The notes beneath the pieces were generated by a model that saw only the letters and a program-made list of their open reading frames with translations, ran no database searches and was not told the DNA's origin. 8,647 nucleotides of DNA from an uncultured Campylobacter sp. GTDB taxonomy: Bacteria; Campylobacterota; Campylobacteria; Campylobacterales; Campylobacteraceae. The stretch lies in contig NZ_CALHHT010000402.1 of NCBI RefSeq assembly GCF_938031315.1, positions 1 to 8,647 on the forward strand, written 5' to 3'. Below, piece by piece: positions 1-5,989 of the stretch. Each line of letters opens with the position of its first letter. The first letter of the stretch is position 1. A program made the translations under genes and the position numbers.

Positions 1-177
1 GTTATAAAAGTAAATAACGAATGGTATATTGTTAAAGTTCTTGATAAGGCACCTAAAGGACTTGTAGCATATGACAAAGTAAAAGATATGATAAAGAACC
101 AGTTGAAAATACAGAAAAGACAGGAAGCAAATCAGAAATACGTTCAGGAAATTGCTGACAAATACAACATAAAATAA
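1..177 (+). CDS. C-terminal end of a parvulin/SurA-type peptidyl-prolyl isomerase (partial)
   Basis: This is an open frame from the first base of the window to a TAA stop, giving 58 residues of a gene that begins upstream. It starts VIKVNNEWYIVKVLDKAPKG and ends in a charged helix finishing EIADKYNIK. A strand of the form 'WYIVKVLDK', followed by a Lys/Gln-rich helix, is how many PpiC/SurA-family folding factors end, with the helix following the isomerase domain. Those enzymes act on exported proteins outside the inner membrane. The catalytic domain is not in the window, so activity cannot be judged. Codons are strongly A/T-ending, unlike the genes from 748 onward. It is followed by a hairpin and another gene on the same strand. 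The family call rests only on the tail and is moderate; the reading frame is clear. Confidence 0.6.
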   Translation, partial: VIKVNNEWYIVKVLDKAPKGLVAYDKVKDMIKNQLKIQKRQEANQKYVQEIADKYNIK

Positions 178-185
178 TTAATATT

Positions 186-211
186 TATGAGGACATATCA
201 TAGTCCTCATA
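186..211 (+). terminator. Hairpin after the isomerase gene, possible weak terminator
   Basis: A perfect stem, TATGAGGAC-like left arm at 186-194 and its complement at 203-211, encloses an 8-base loop. It starts 9 bases after the TAA stop of the upstream partial gene. Only a short T-rich run (TTTCTGTTG) follows, so termination may be inefficient, or the stem may protect the 3' end of the mRNA. Confidence 0.45.
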
Positions 212-220
212 TTTCTGTTG

Positions 221-243
221 CCGGCATACAGTAAAAATGCCGG
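221..243 (+). repeat. Second intergenic inverted repeat (CCGGCAT/ATGCCGG)
   Basis: CCGGCAT at 221-227 and ATGCCGG at 237-243 form a perfect 7-bp stem with a 9-base loop. A weaker TTTAAC/GTTAAA pair follows at 248-253 and 261-266. These stems sit between the first hairpin and the AGGAGG ribosome site at 291-296. They could form a two-stem terminator with the first hairpin or a 5' leader for the next gene. No run of T follows, so the role is uncertain. Confidence 0.35.
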
Positions 244-301
244 AAGATTTAACTTTAATTGTTAAAGGGAATAAATAAAATTACTGTTACAGGAGGCCTG
301 T

Positions 302-577
302 ATGAAGTTTTTAAAATTTTTATTGGTTTTATTTTTACTGTTGCTTGTTGCAGCAACAGGTGGGGTAATTTTCTCCAATAAAATAGTCTATAATATGACT
401 AAAACAAAGAGTTCTGAATTTGAAAATCTGAGATATTCAATAAAGAACAGCGAAATAATATTTGATAATTTTGTATTAAATGGAAAAGATCTTGGGAAGG
501 GAAAGGCTAAGATTTCTTTTGTAAGAAGCGGTTTTCTTGGATTAAATTTAAAATCGGCACTATTTAAATTTACGTAG
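302..577 (+). pseudogene. N-terminus of a membrane-anchored protein, possibly AsmA/TamB-like, cut at a sequence junction
   Basis: The ATG lies 5 bases after a strong AGGAGG site at 291-296, so this start is well supported. Residues 1-4 are basic/hydrophobic and residues 5-25 form one membrane segment rich in Leu, Phe and Val (signal anchor). The rest, with phrases such as SEIIFDNFVLNGKDLGKGKA, reads as alternating beta strands like the first repeats of AsmA/TamB-type envelope proteins, which are normally several hundred residues or more. Here the frame stops after 91 residues, exactly where AT-rich DNA gives way to Campylobacter-type DNA (TTTAAATTTA at 563-572, TAG at 575-577). The last few residues are therefore probably not native. 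I infer a truncated gene at a genome joint rather than a real 91-residue protein. The AsmA/TamB suggestion is weak; the anchor and truncation are clearer. Confidence 0.5.
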
Positions 578-600
578 CGCACAAGATGTAAATGCAAGGC
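555..600. other. Compositional junction between AT-rich and Campylobacter-type DNA
   Basis: Left of this zone the DNA is about a quarter G+C (16 of 60 bases in 301-360 by hand count) and codes rightward. Right of it the DNA belongs to a leftward Campylobacter cluster that reaches about 60% G+C (38 of 60 in 901-960). The change falls near TTTAAATTTA (563-572), a string common in Campylobacter gaps and also easily found in AT-rich DNA, so microhomology could have joined the two. No insertion sequence, tRNA or repeat marks a natural integration point. Confidence 0.6.
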
Positions 601-670
601 GCATAAAGCAAATTATAGCGATGAGCGGCTATATTCTTGGCGCAAACGATTGAAATTTTATCAAAACAAC
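578..670. other. Non-coding stretch between the junction and the gdhA terminator
   Basis: No convincing gene is seen. The only frame with an ATG and several codons is a 10-codon one (MSGYILGAND, 621-653) without a clear ribosome site. A small inverted repeat, TATAGC at 614-619 with GCTATA at 628-633, is present, and GCGC-containing phrases recur (AAGGCGCA near 596, TTGGCGCA near 638). The base composition fits Campylobacter rather than the left flank. Role unknown. Confidence 0.4.
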
Positions 671-726
671 CAAAAGCTCGCCGTAAATTTAAAGAGCTTA
701 AATTTAAAAGCGAGCTGCCGCTTTTG
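671..726 (-). terminator. Probable rho-independent terminator downstream of gdhA
   Basis: AGCTCGC at 675-681 pairs with GCGAGCT at 710-716, and inside this TAAATTTAA at 684-692 pairs with TTAAATTTA at 698-706 around a 5-base loop, leaving a small 2x3 internal loop. An outer CAAAAGC (671-677) can also pair with GCTTTTG (720-726). Reading leftward from the gdhA stop, the stem is followed by the T-rich sequence TTTTGGTTGTTTTG. This is a good candidate for the end of the long leftward transcript. Confidence 0.65.
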
Positions 727-747
727 ACAAAATAAAGCGAGTTAAGC

Positions 748-2106
748 TTAAACCAGACCTTGATCCAGCATCGCGTCGGCTACGCGGCGAAAGCCCGCGA
801 TATTCGAGCCCAGCACGAGATTGCCCTCCGCGCCGAATTCCTTCGAGGTCTCGTAGCTGGTGCGAAATATGTGGCGCATGATCTCGCGCAGCTTGCCGTC
901 GACCTCCTCGAAGCTCCACGACGCCATCTGCGCGTTTTGCGCCATCTCAAGCCCGCTCGTAGCCACGCCGCCCGCATTCGCCGCCTTCGCAGGGCCGAAA
1001 AGAAAGTCTTTTTGCGCGAGCATAAAATCGATCGCCTCAAGCGTGCTTGGCATATTCGCGCCCTCGCAAACCATGCGACATCCGTTGGCATAGAGAGTCT
1101 TTACGTCTTGCAGATTAAGCTCGTTTTGCGTAGCGCTCGGAAATGCCGCATCGCACGGCACGCTCCACACGCCGTTGCGGCCTGCGGGATAGGCGCTAAC
1201 TGGGATAAATTTTGCGTTAGGGCGCTCCTTGATATATTCGCAAAGCCCTACGCGCAGCTGCTCTTTTAGCTTTTTAAGAAGTGCCACATCTATTCCCTCG
1301 GCGTCATAGATAAAGCCCGTAGAATCGCTTACTGTAACGGGCTTAGCCTGCATCTGATAGAGCTTTTCGGCTGTGTAGATCGCGACGTTGCCGGCGCCCG
1401 AGATCGTGCAAATTTTGCCGTGCAGCGAATCGCCCTTGGTAGCTAGCATCTCGTTTGCGAAATAGACCGATCCGTAGCCCGTAGCCTCGGTGCGCGCAAG
1501 ACTACCGCCCCAGCTTAGCCCCTTGCCCGTAAGCGCGCCGTCGAATCTGCGGGTGAGCTTTTTATACGCGCCGTACATATAGCCGATCTCGCGACCGCCC
1601 ACGCCGATGTCGCCCGCGGGCACGTCGGTATTGGAGCTGATTAGGCGGTGAAGTTCAAGCATAAAAGCTTGACAAAATCTCATAATCTCGCCGTCGCTCT
1701 TGCCCTTGGGATCGAAATTTGCGCCGCCTTTTGCGCCGCCGATATTAAGACCCGTGAGGGAATTTTTAAAAATTTGCTCAAACCCTAAAAATTTTAAAAC
1801 GCCCAAATTTACGCTCGGATGAAAGCGCAGTCCGCCTTTGTAGGGGCCCAGGGCGGAGTTGAACTCTATGCGATATCCCGTATGCACGCAGGGCTCGCCG
1901 CCGTCGCTCATATAGACGACGCGAAACATCATCGTGCGCTCGGGCGCCAAAATACGCTCTAAAATTTTATTTTTCACGTATCGCTCATCGCGCTTTAGAA
2001 GCGGTATGAGCGAGTATAAAATTTCGGTCGATGCCTGGATAAAGACCTCCTGACCGGGATTGGCGCGCTTTAAATTTAGCAGCAAGCCGTCGATGTAAGA
2101 TTTCAT
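748..2106 (-). CDS. gdhA: NADP-type glutamate dehydrogenase
   Basis: This cytoplasmic enzyme makes L-glutamate from 2-oxoglutarate, ammonium and NADPH (EC 1.4.1.4 by family). At 452 residues it is the usual length of bacterial hexameric GdhA. The substrate lysine is in GPYKGGLRFHP (K90), a second in QIFKNSLTGL (K114), and the catalytic lysine in GGAKGG (K126). PAGDIGVGGREIGY carries the catalytic aspartate (D166). RTEATGYG (205-212) leads into the Rossmann domain with the dinucleotide loop SGAGNVA (236-242). CEGANMP (347-353) and NAGGVATSGLEM (377-388) are also as expected. The ATG overlaps the upstream mqnA stop as ATGA, and the ribosome site AAGGAGG lies within the last mqnA codons, so translation is probably coupled. 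NADPH preference is inferred from overall likeness to the GdhA class, not from a tested residue. It is the last gene of the cluster, followed by a strong hairpin. No odd residues were seen. Confidence 0.95.
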   Translation of the reverse strand: MKSYIDGLLLNLKRANPGQEVFIQASTEILYSLIPLLKRDERYVKNKILERILAPERTMMFRVVYMSDGGEPCVHTGYRIEFNSALGPYKGGLRFHPSVNLGVLKFLGFEQIFKNSLTGLNIGGAKGGANFDPKGKSDGEIMRFCQAFMLELHRLISSNTDVPAGDIGVGGREIGYMYGAYKKLTRRFDGALTGKGLSWGGSLARTEATGYGSVYFANEMLATKGDSLHGKICTISGAGNVAIYTAEKLYQMQAKPVTVSDSTGFIYDAEGIDVALLKKLKEQLRVGLCEYIKERPNAKFIPVSAYPAGRNGVWSVPCDAAFPSATQNELNLQDVKTLYANGCRMVCEGANMPSTLEAIDFMLAQKDFLFGPAKAANAGGVATSGLEMAQNAQMASWSFEEVDGKLREIMRHIFRTSYETSKEFGAEGNLVLGSNIAGFRRVADAMLDQGLV

Positions 2107-2795
2107 AGCCCCTCCTTTTGAACCGGATTAAATTTTAATTTTTTGGCTTTAGCGATAAATTTTTTCAGCGCCAGCTCCTCGCGGACGCCGATCTCATAAC
2201 CGATAAATTTCAGATAATTTAAAATTTCGCGCTCTTTTATGCCGCGCGAAAGGGCGTAGCTTTGCAGGATATATCTTGGAATTTTAATGCGCGAACGCAA
2301 AAATTTCGTCGCCAGGCGCGAGTAGGCTTTATCATTTTTCACGCAGCACAGCCGCCCAAAAACAAAGGGCAAGCCCGTACGCTGCTGCCAAATTTCGCCC
2401 AGATCGTAAAATTTATCCCTGCCCTGCGAAAGCAGCGCCTTTAAAGCGTTATCGCCGATCAGCACCTCGCCGCTAAGATCCAGCACACGGGCTAGCATAT
2501 TTGAACTCATCGACGCGGGATCGAGCCTGGGCGCCGAGTTTTTGCGCACGAGCACGCTTAGCACCTCACGCTTTGCGACGATTCCTAGAGGCAGCCTGCG
2601 GTATTTTGCGCGGCGGCTTTCGATGCTCGAGATCACCGCAGCATCTATCCTGCGGCTATAAAGATCGGCGCAGAGTTTGCTCGGCACCCCTTTTTTAAAT
2701 TCTATCGATTTTTTAACATAAGACGACAGCGGAAGGGCTTTCAGAAATACGTGAAAAGGGAGCAAATTTAGATAATCGATTTTGCCTAATAACAT
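2103..2795 (-). CDS. mqnA: Menaquinone biosynthesis protein of the MqnA/MqnD family, probable chorismate dehydratase
   Basis: MqnA removes water from chorismate to give 3-[(1-carboxyvinyl)oxy]benzoate, the first step of the futalosine route to menaquinone, which Campylobacter and relatives use in place of the classical Men pathway. The 230 residues have the two-lobed periplasmic-binding-like fold pattern of the family: GKIDYLNLLPFHVF at the start (N10 and P13 conserved), RIDAAVISSIES (49-60), the REVLSVLV strand (76-83), IGDNAL (113-118) and DLGEIWQQRTGLPFVF (131-146). The length fits the short epsilonproteobacterial version. The ATG has a GGAG site at 2802-2805, which may be paired in an alternative RNA structure in the leader. 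Its stop overlaps the gdhA start by 4 bases. MqnD, a later enzyme of the pathway, is related, but the 'IDYLN..P' opening fits MqnA better. The family call is firm; the exact step is somewhat less so. Confidence 0.82.
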   Translation of the reverse strand: MLLGKIDYLNLLPFHVFLKALPLSSYVKKSIEFKKGVPSKLCADLYSRRIDAAVISSIESRRAKYRRLPLGIVAKREVLSVLVRKNSAPRLDPASMSSNMLARVLDLSGEVLIGDNALKALLSQGRDKFYDLGEIWQQRTGLPFVFGRLCCVKNDKAYSRLATKFLRSRIKIPRYILQSYALSRGIKEREILNYLKFIGYEIGVREELALKKFIAKAKKLKFNPVQKEGL

Positions 2796-2803
2796 GACTT
2801 TCT

Positions 2804-2859
2804 CCGAATTTAGCGCAGGAAAAGAGGGTTAAATTCCGGCGCTAAATCGGAATTTAACC
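2804..2859 (-). promoter_or_regulatory. Structured leader of mqnA: terminator-like hairpin with an alternative pairing onto the ribosome site
   Basis: On the minus strand a perfect 12-bp stem (GGTTAAATTCCG with CGGAATTTAACC, arms at 2848-2859 and 2827-2838) has a 9-base loop ATTTAGCGC (2839-2847) and is followed by CTCTTTTCCT. It sits between the lipoprotein stop and the mqnA start, so it may end or attenuate the upstream transcript. The loop is exactly complementary to GCGCTAAAT at 2808-2816, and the pairing can extend by three bases, past a bulged base, to CGG at 2804-2806. That overlaps the mqnA GGAG ribosome site. The pairings could form a pseudoknot or exclude one another. The complementarity is seen directly; regulation is inferred. 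Confidence 0.5.
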
Positions 2860-2873
2860 AAAAATTTTAAAGT

Positions 2874-3245
2874 TTATTTGACCTCGGTGATCGGGATGGA
2901 TTTGTATTTGATAAACTCCACTATGCCCTCACCTTTTTTGAAGTGGATACTCACTCCGTCTTTGTTTTCCATATAGATGCCGTCTGCGGCTCGCTCACGC
3001 TTGAGGTTGTAGCTTTTGCCGCTATCGTCCTTTAACACGGCGGTATTGAAATCGTCGTTTGAACTAAGCGATAGTTTTTTGCCCTTGTCATCGATGAAAT
3101 AGAAGGTCTTTGCGTTCTCTTTGGTTATGGTTTTTTCGCTCTGTGCTTGCTTATTCATAGCGCTATCCGGGGATTGGCGGAGCTGGTTTGAGCCGCATCC
3201 TAGCAAAACTAACGCCAAAGCGGCGCACGATAGAACTTTAAACAT
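2874..3245 (-). CDS. Small lipoprotein with an MliC-like (C-type lysozyme inhibitor) domain
   Basis: The 123 residues begin with a type II signal peptide: basic K3, a hydrophobic stretch, and lipobox LLGC with C17 as the lipidated cysteine. After a polar linker rich in Ser, Gln and Lys (18-46), residues 47-112 form short strands resembling the MliC/PliC family: FYFIDDKGKKLSL, then LKDDSGKSYNLKRERAADGIY, then VSIHFKKGEGIVEF. Family members sit on the outer or inner membrane facing the periplasm and block host C-type lysozyme. The mature part has no cysteine, whereas characterised MliC proteins usually carry a disulfide, so the match is not complete and inhibition is not assured. The ATG lies inside the end of pncB (8-base overlap) with an AAAGGAG site about 4 bases upstream, so it is probably translated with pncB. 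The lipoprotein call is strong; the domain call is moderate. Confidence 0.7.
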   Translation of the reverse strand: MFKVLSCAALALVLLGCGSNQLRQSPDSAMNKQAQSEKTITKENAKTFYFIDDKGKKLSLSSNDDFNTAVLKDDSGKSYNLKRERAADGIYMENKDGVSIHFKKGEGIVEFIKYKSIPITEVK

Positions 3246-4686
3246 ATTTCTCCTTTAAATTTAGGTTACACTCGTTGATGAGTGATTTTCGGATATCCCA
3301 AAGCTTTTGAGAGAGATCCACTTTGTAGCTCTGCGGATGGACGTTGCGAAGGTGCTCAAGCCAAAATTTACTCTTCTGCTCCTTGCTAAAACGCGCGATC
3401 TCGCTTACCGTGCGGCGCGTACCTACAAATTTGCCCTCCTTAAAAACGGGACGCAAGAGCTTATGCGCGCTGAAATTCGTTAAAATTTTACGCTTGTAGG
3501 TGTAAAGCGGGTGAAAAATTTCAAGCGGCGCACTCTCATCTATGCTCTCTCCATCAAGCGTGATCAGATCGGCAAGCGCCATGCCGTTATCCTTGTCGAA
3601 GAGCCTAAAGACCTGTTTGTAGCCCGGGTTATTGATCTTGCGCGGATCGTTTGAAATTTTGATCTTAGCCACGATCTCGCCATCTTTTTCGATACCGCTT
3701 AGCTTATACACGCCGCCTAGGCTCGAACTATCTCCGCCGGTAATAAGCCTAGTGCCGATCCCCCAGCTATCGATTTTAGCCTCAAAAAGTTTGAGTTGAT
3801 CGATCGCGTATTCGTCTAGATCATTCGACGCAGTGATCTTTGCGTCATTAAAGCCCGCAGCATCGAGCATCTTGCGCGCCTGCTTGGTCAGATACTCCAG
3901 ATCGCCCGAATCGATGCGGATTCCAAGCGGCTCATGACCGCTCGCGCGTAGCTCTTTAAAAACCGTAATCGCATTCGGCACGCCGCTTGCGAGAGTATCG
4001 TAGGTATCGACGAGCAAAAGCGTGCTGTTCGGATAAATTTTAGCGTAGGCGCGAAACGCCTCCAGCTCGCTATCAAAGCTCTGAATCCACGAGTGCGAGT
4101 GAGTGCCGATCGCGGGCACGCCGAATTTCTTTGCGGCAAGCACGTTCGACGTGGCGCTGCAACCGCCTATAATCGCAGCCTTTGCGCCGTAGATGCCCGC
4201 ACTTCGCCCCTGAGCGCGGCGCAAGCCAAACTCCATCACCAAATCACCTTTGGCGCTAAAGTTTATACGCGAGCTTTTCGTAGCGATGAGAGTTTGAAAA
4301 TTTATAGTATTTAGGATCGCAGTTTCGATGAGCTGCGCCTCCATGATATTTGCCTTGACGCGAATTAGCGGCTCGTGCGGAAATACGATCTGCCCCTCAT
4401 CCATGGCGTAAATTTCGCCGCTAAATTTAAAGCCTCTTAGAAATTCCAAGAATTCCGGCTTAAAGAAATTTAGACTTTTTAGATATGCGATGTCGTCGTC
4501 GCTAAATCTGAGATTTTCGATATAATCCACGACCTCGTTTAAGCCGCAAAATATCGCGTAACCGCCGCCGCTTGGGTTTTTGCGGTAAAAAACGTCAAAA
4601 ACCGCCGTCTGATCGGGCTTTGTAAAAAAATAGCCCTGCATCATGCTAAGCTGATAAAAATCGGTAAGTAAAGCCAAATCTTTCAT
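3238..4686 (-). CDS. pncB: Nicotinate phosphoribosyltransferase
   Basis: The enzyme joins nicotinate to PRPP, with ATP, to give nicotinate mononucleotide, the Preiss-Handler entry to NAD (EC 6.3.4.21). The 482 residues open with LLTDFYQLSMMQGYF (6-20), the family's N-terminal signature. EFGLRRAQG (152-160) and GTHSHSW (194-200) follow; H198 aligns with the histidine phosphorylated during catalysis in the family. Then come DTYDTL (227-232), RIDSGDL (257-263), TASNDLDE (285-292) and WGIGTRLITG (308-317), which build the phosphoribosyl and nicotinate site on the barrel. Length and motifs fit the longer NAPRTase subgroup and separate it from nicotinamide-specific NadV. The ATG has AGAGG at 4692-4696. 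The malic enzyme gene ends 45 bases upstream, so co-transcription is likely. From memory, C. jejuni has upp at this position of the locus. No missing key residue was noticed. Confidence 0.93.
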   Translation of the reverse strand: MKDLALLTDFYQLSMMQGYFFTKPDQTAVFDVFYRKNPSGGGYAIFCGLNEVVDYIENLRFSDDDIAYLKSLNFFKPEFLEFLRGFKFSGEIYAMDEGQIVFPHEPLIRVKANIMEAQLIETAILNTINFQTLIATKSSRINFSAKGDLVMEFGLRRAQGRSAGIYGAKAAIIGGCSATSNVLAAKKFGVPAIGTHSHSWIQSFDSELEAFRAYAKIYPNSTLLLVDTYDTLASGVPNAITVFKELRASGHEPLGIRIDSGDLEYLTKQARKMLDAAGFNDAKITASNDLDEYAIDQLKLFEAKIDSWGIGTRLITGGDSSSLGGVYKLSGIEKDGEIVAKIKISNDPRKINNPGYKQVFRLFDKDNGMALADLITLDGESIDESAPLEIFHPLYTYKRKILTNFSAHKLLRPVFKEGKFVGTRRTVSEIARFSKEQKSKFWLEHLRNVHPQSYKVDLSQKLWDIRKSLINECNLNLKEKYV

Positions 4687-4731
4687 TTACGCCTCTTAAA
4701 TTTAATCTCGCCTCGTGCAGGAGCAAAAAAA

Positions 4732-5988
4732 TCATAGCTTTTTAGCTTCTAGGCTCTTTTTATAAGCCGCAGCGTCGAACTCTTTGACGCGAGCGACGCC
4801 GTCATCTACCGCAGCTTTTGCAACCGCCGTCGAGATCACGGCAAATACGCGCGGATCGAAAGGATTTGGGATCACGTAGTCTTTGCTGAATTTTAAGCTA
4901 TCTTTGCCCAGCATCTTGCGGATTTCTGCAGGAACTTCTTCGCGAGCAAGATCCGCCATCGCGCGAGCGGCCGCAATCTTCATATTTTCGGTAATCTTTT
5001 TGGCTCTTACGTCAAGCGCGCCACGGAAGATATACGGAAAGCCCAAAACGTTATTGATCTGATTTGCAAAGTCGCTTCTGCCCGTGCCTACGATCGCGTC
5101 GTTTCTTACTTCCTCGACCTCGCTTGGATAAATTTCCGGTACCGGATTTGCAAGCGCAAAAATGATTGGATGCGGCGCCATAGTCTTTACCATCTCTTTA
5201 GTTAAAACGCCCGGCTTGCTAAGGCCCAAAAACATATCCGCGCCCTTCATCGCGTCCTCTAGCGTGCGATCTGCGGTGTCTAGGGCAAATTCTTTCTTTT
5301 GCTCGGTAAGATCGGTGCGACCCTTGTGGATCACCCCTTTGGAGTCGAGCATTATGATATGTTTAGCGCCTAAATTTTGATACATCTTCGCACACGCTAT
5401 GCCCGCAGCGCCCGAGCCGCTGACTACAATCTTCATATCCTCGATCTTTTTACCGCTGATGATGGCCGCGTTGATAAGCCCTGCGCCCGTAATCATCGCG
5501 GTGCCGTGCTGATCGTCGTGCATGACGGGGATATCGACGGCTTTTTGCAGCTCGCGCTCGATCTCGAAGCACTCGGGAGCTTTAATATCCTCTAAATTTA
5601 TACCGCCGAACGTAGGCGCAAGCGCTTTGCAAATTTCAATTATCTTTTTAGGATCTTTTTCGTCGATCTCGATATCGAATGCATCGACGCCGCCGAATTT
5701 TTTAAACAAAACCGCCTTGCCCTCCATTACGGGCTTTCCGGCGATTGCGCCGATATCTCCGAGGCCTAAAACCGCCGTGCCGTTAGTGATAACGGCTACG
5801 AGATTGGCTTTATTAGTGTATTTAAACGCAGCTTCGTGATCACTTTCGATCACTTTACAAGGCTCCGCGACGCCCGGCGTATATGCAAGCGCCAAATCCT
5901 CCGCCGTAGCACATGGTGTTTTTACATTCGTTCCGATTTTACCGCCTATGTGGTACTTCAAAGCCGCTTCAACGTTTACTTTAGCCAT
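4732..5988 (-). CDS. NAD(P)-dependent malic enzyme (decarboxylating malate dehydrogenase), short form
   Basis: The enzyme oxidises malate to pyruvate and CO2 and yields NADH or NADPH in the cytoplasm. At 418 residues it has the two malic enzyme domains and lacks the phosphotransacetylase-like tail of the long MaeB type. The general-acid tyrosine is in AYTPGVAEPC (Y36). GLGDIGAIAGKPVMEGKAVL holds the catalytic lysine (K91). NLEDIKAPECFEIE (E133, D134) and HDDQHGTA (D158, D159) supply the divalent-metal ligands. The Rossmann loop is GSGAAG (191-196), with LDSKG following the second strand. I cannot decide NAD versus NADP from this; pairing with GdhA would favour NADPH supply. The ATG starts one base after the gltX stop, with AAAAAAGGA inside the last gltX codons. 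The same pair stands at the C. jejuni Cj1287c/Cj1288c locus (from memory). Symbols mez, sfcA or maeB are used by different annotators, so none is given. Confidence 0.93.
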   Translation of the reverse strand: MAKVNVEAALKYHIGGKIGTNVKTPCATAEDLALAYTPGVAEPCKVIESDHEAAFKYTNKANLVAVITNGTAVLGLGDIGAIAGKPVMEGKAVLFKKFGGVDAFDIEIDEKDPKKIIEICKALAPTFGGINLEDIKAPECFEIERELQKAVDIPVMHDDQHGTAMITGAGLINAAIISGKKIEDMKIVVSGSGAAGIACAKMYQNLGAKHIIMLDSKGVIHKGRTDLTEQKKEFALDTADRTLEDAMKGADMFLGLSKPGVLTKEMVKTMAPHPIIFALANPVPEIYPSEVEEVRNDAIVGTGRSDFANQINNVLGFPYIFRGALDVRAKKITENMKIAAARAMADLAREEVPAEIRKMLGKDSLKFSKDYVIPNPFDPRVFAVISTAVAKAAVDDGVARVKEFDAAAYKKSLEAKKL

Positions 5989-5989
5989 T

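Noticed and set aside
388..597. Leftward 69-codon frame across the junction
   Set aside because: It is antisense to the membrane-anchored ORF and spans the joint between the two DNA types, so it cannot be an evolved gene.
621..653. Ten-codon frame MSGYILGAND as a small gene or leader peptide
   Set aside because: It has no clear ribosome site, no downstream gene on the same strand, and such short frames are common by chance.
760..1269. Long rightward open frame (169 codons) opposite gdhA
   Set aside because: It is antisense to a fully conserved gdhA, rich in Arg, Ala and His as expected for a mirror frame of GC-rich coding DNA, and has no family-like motifs.
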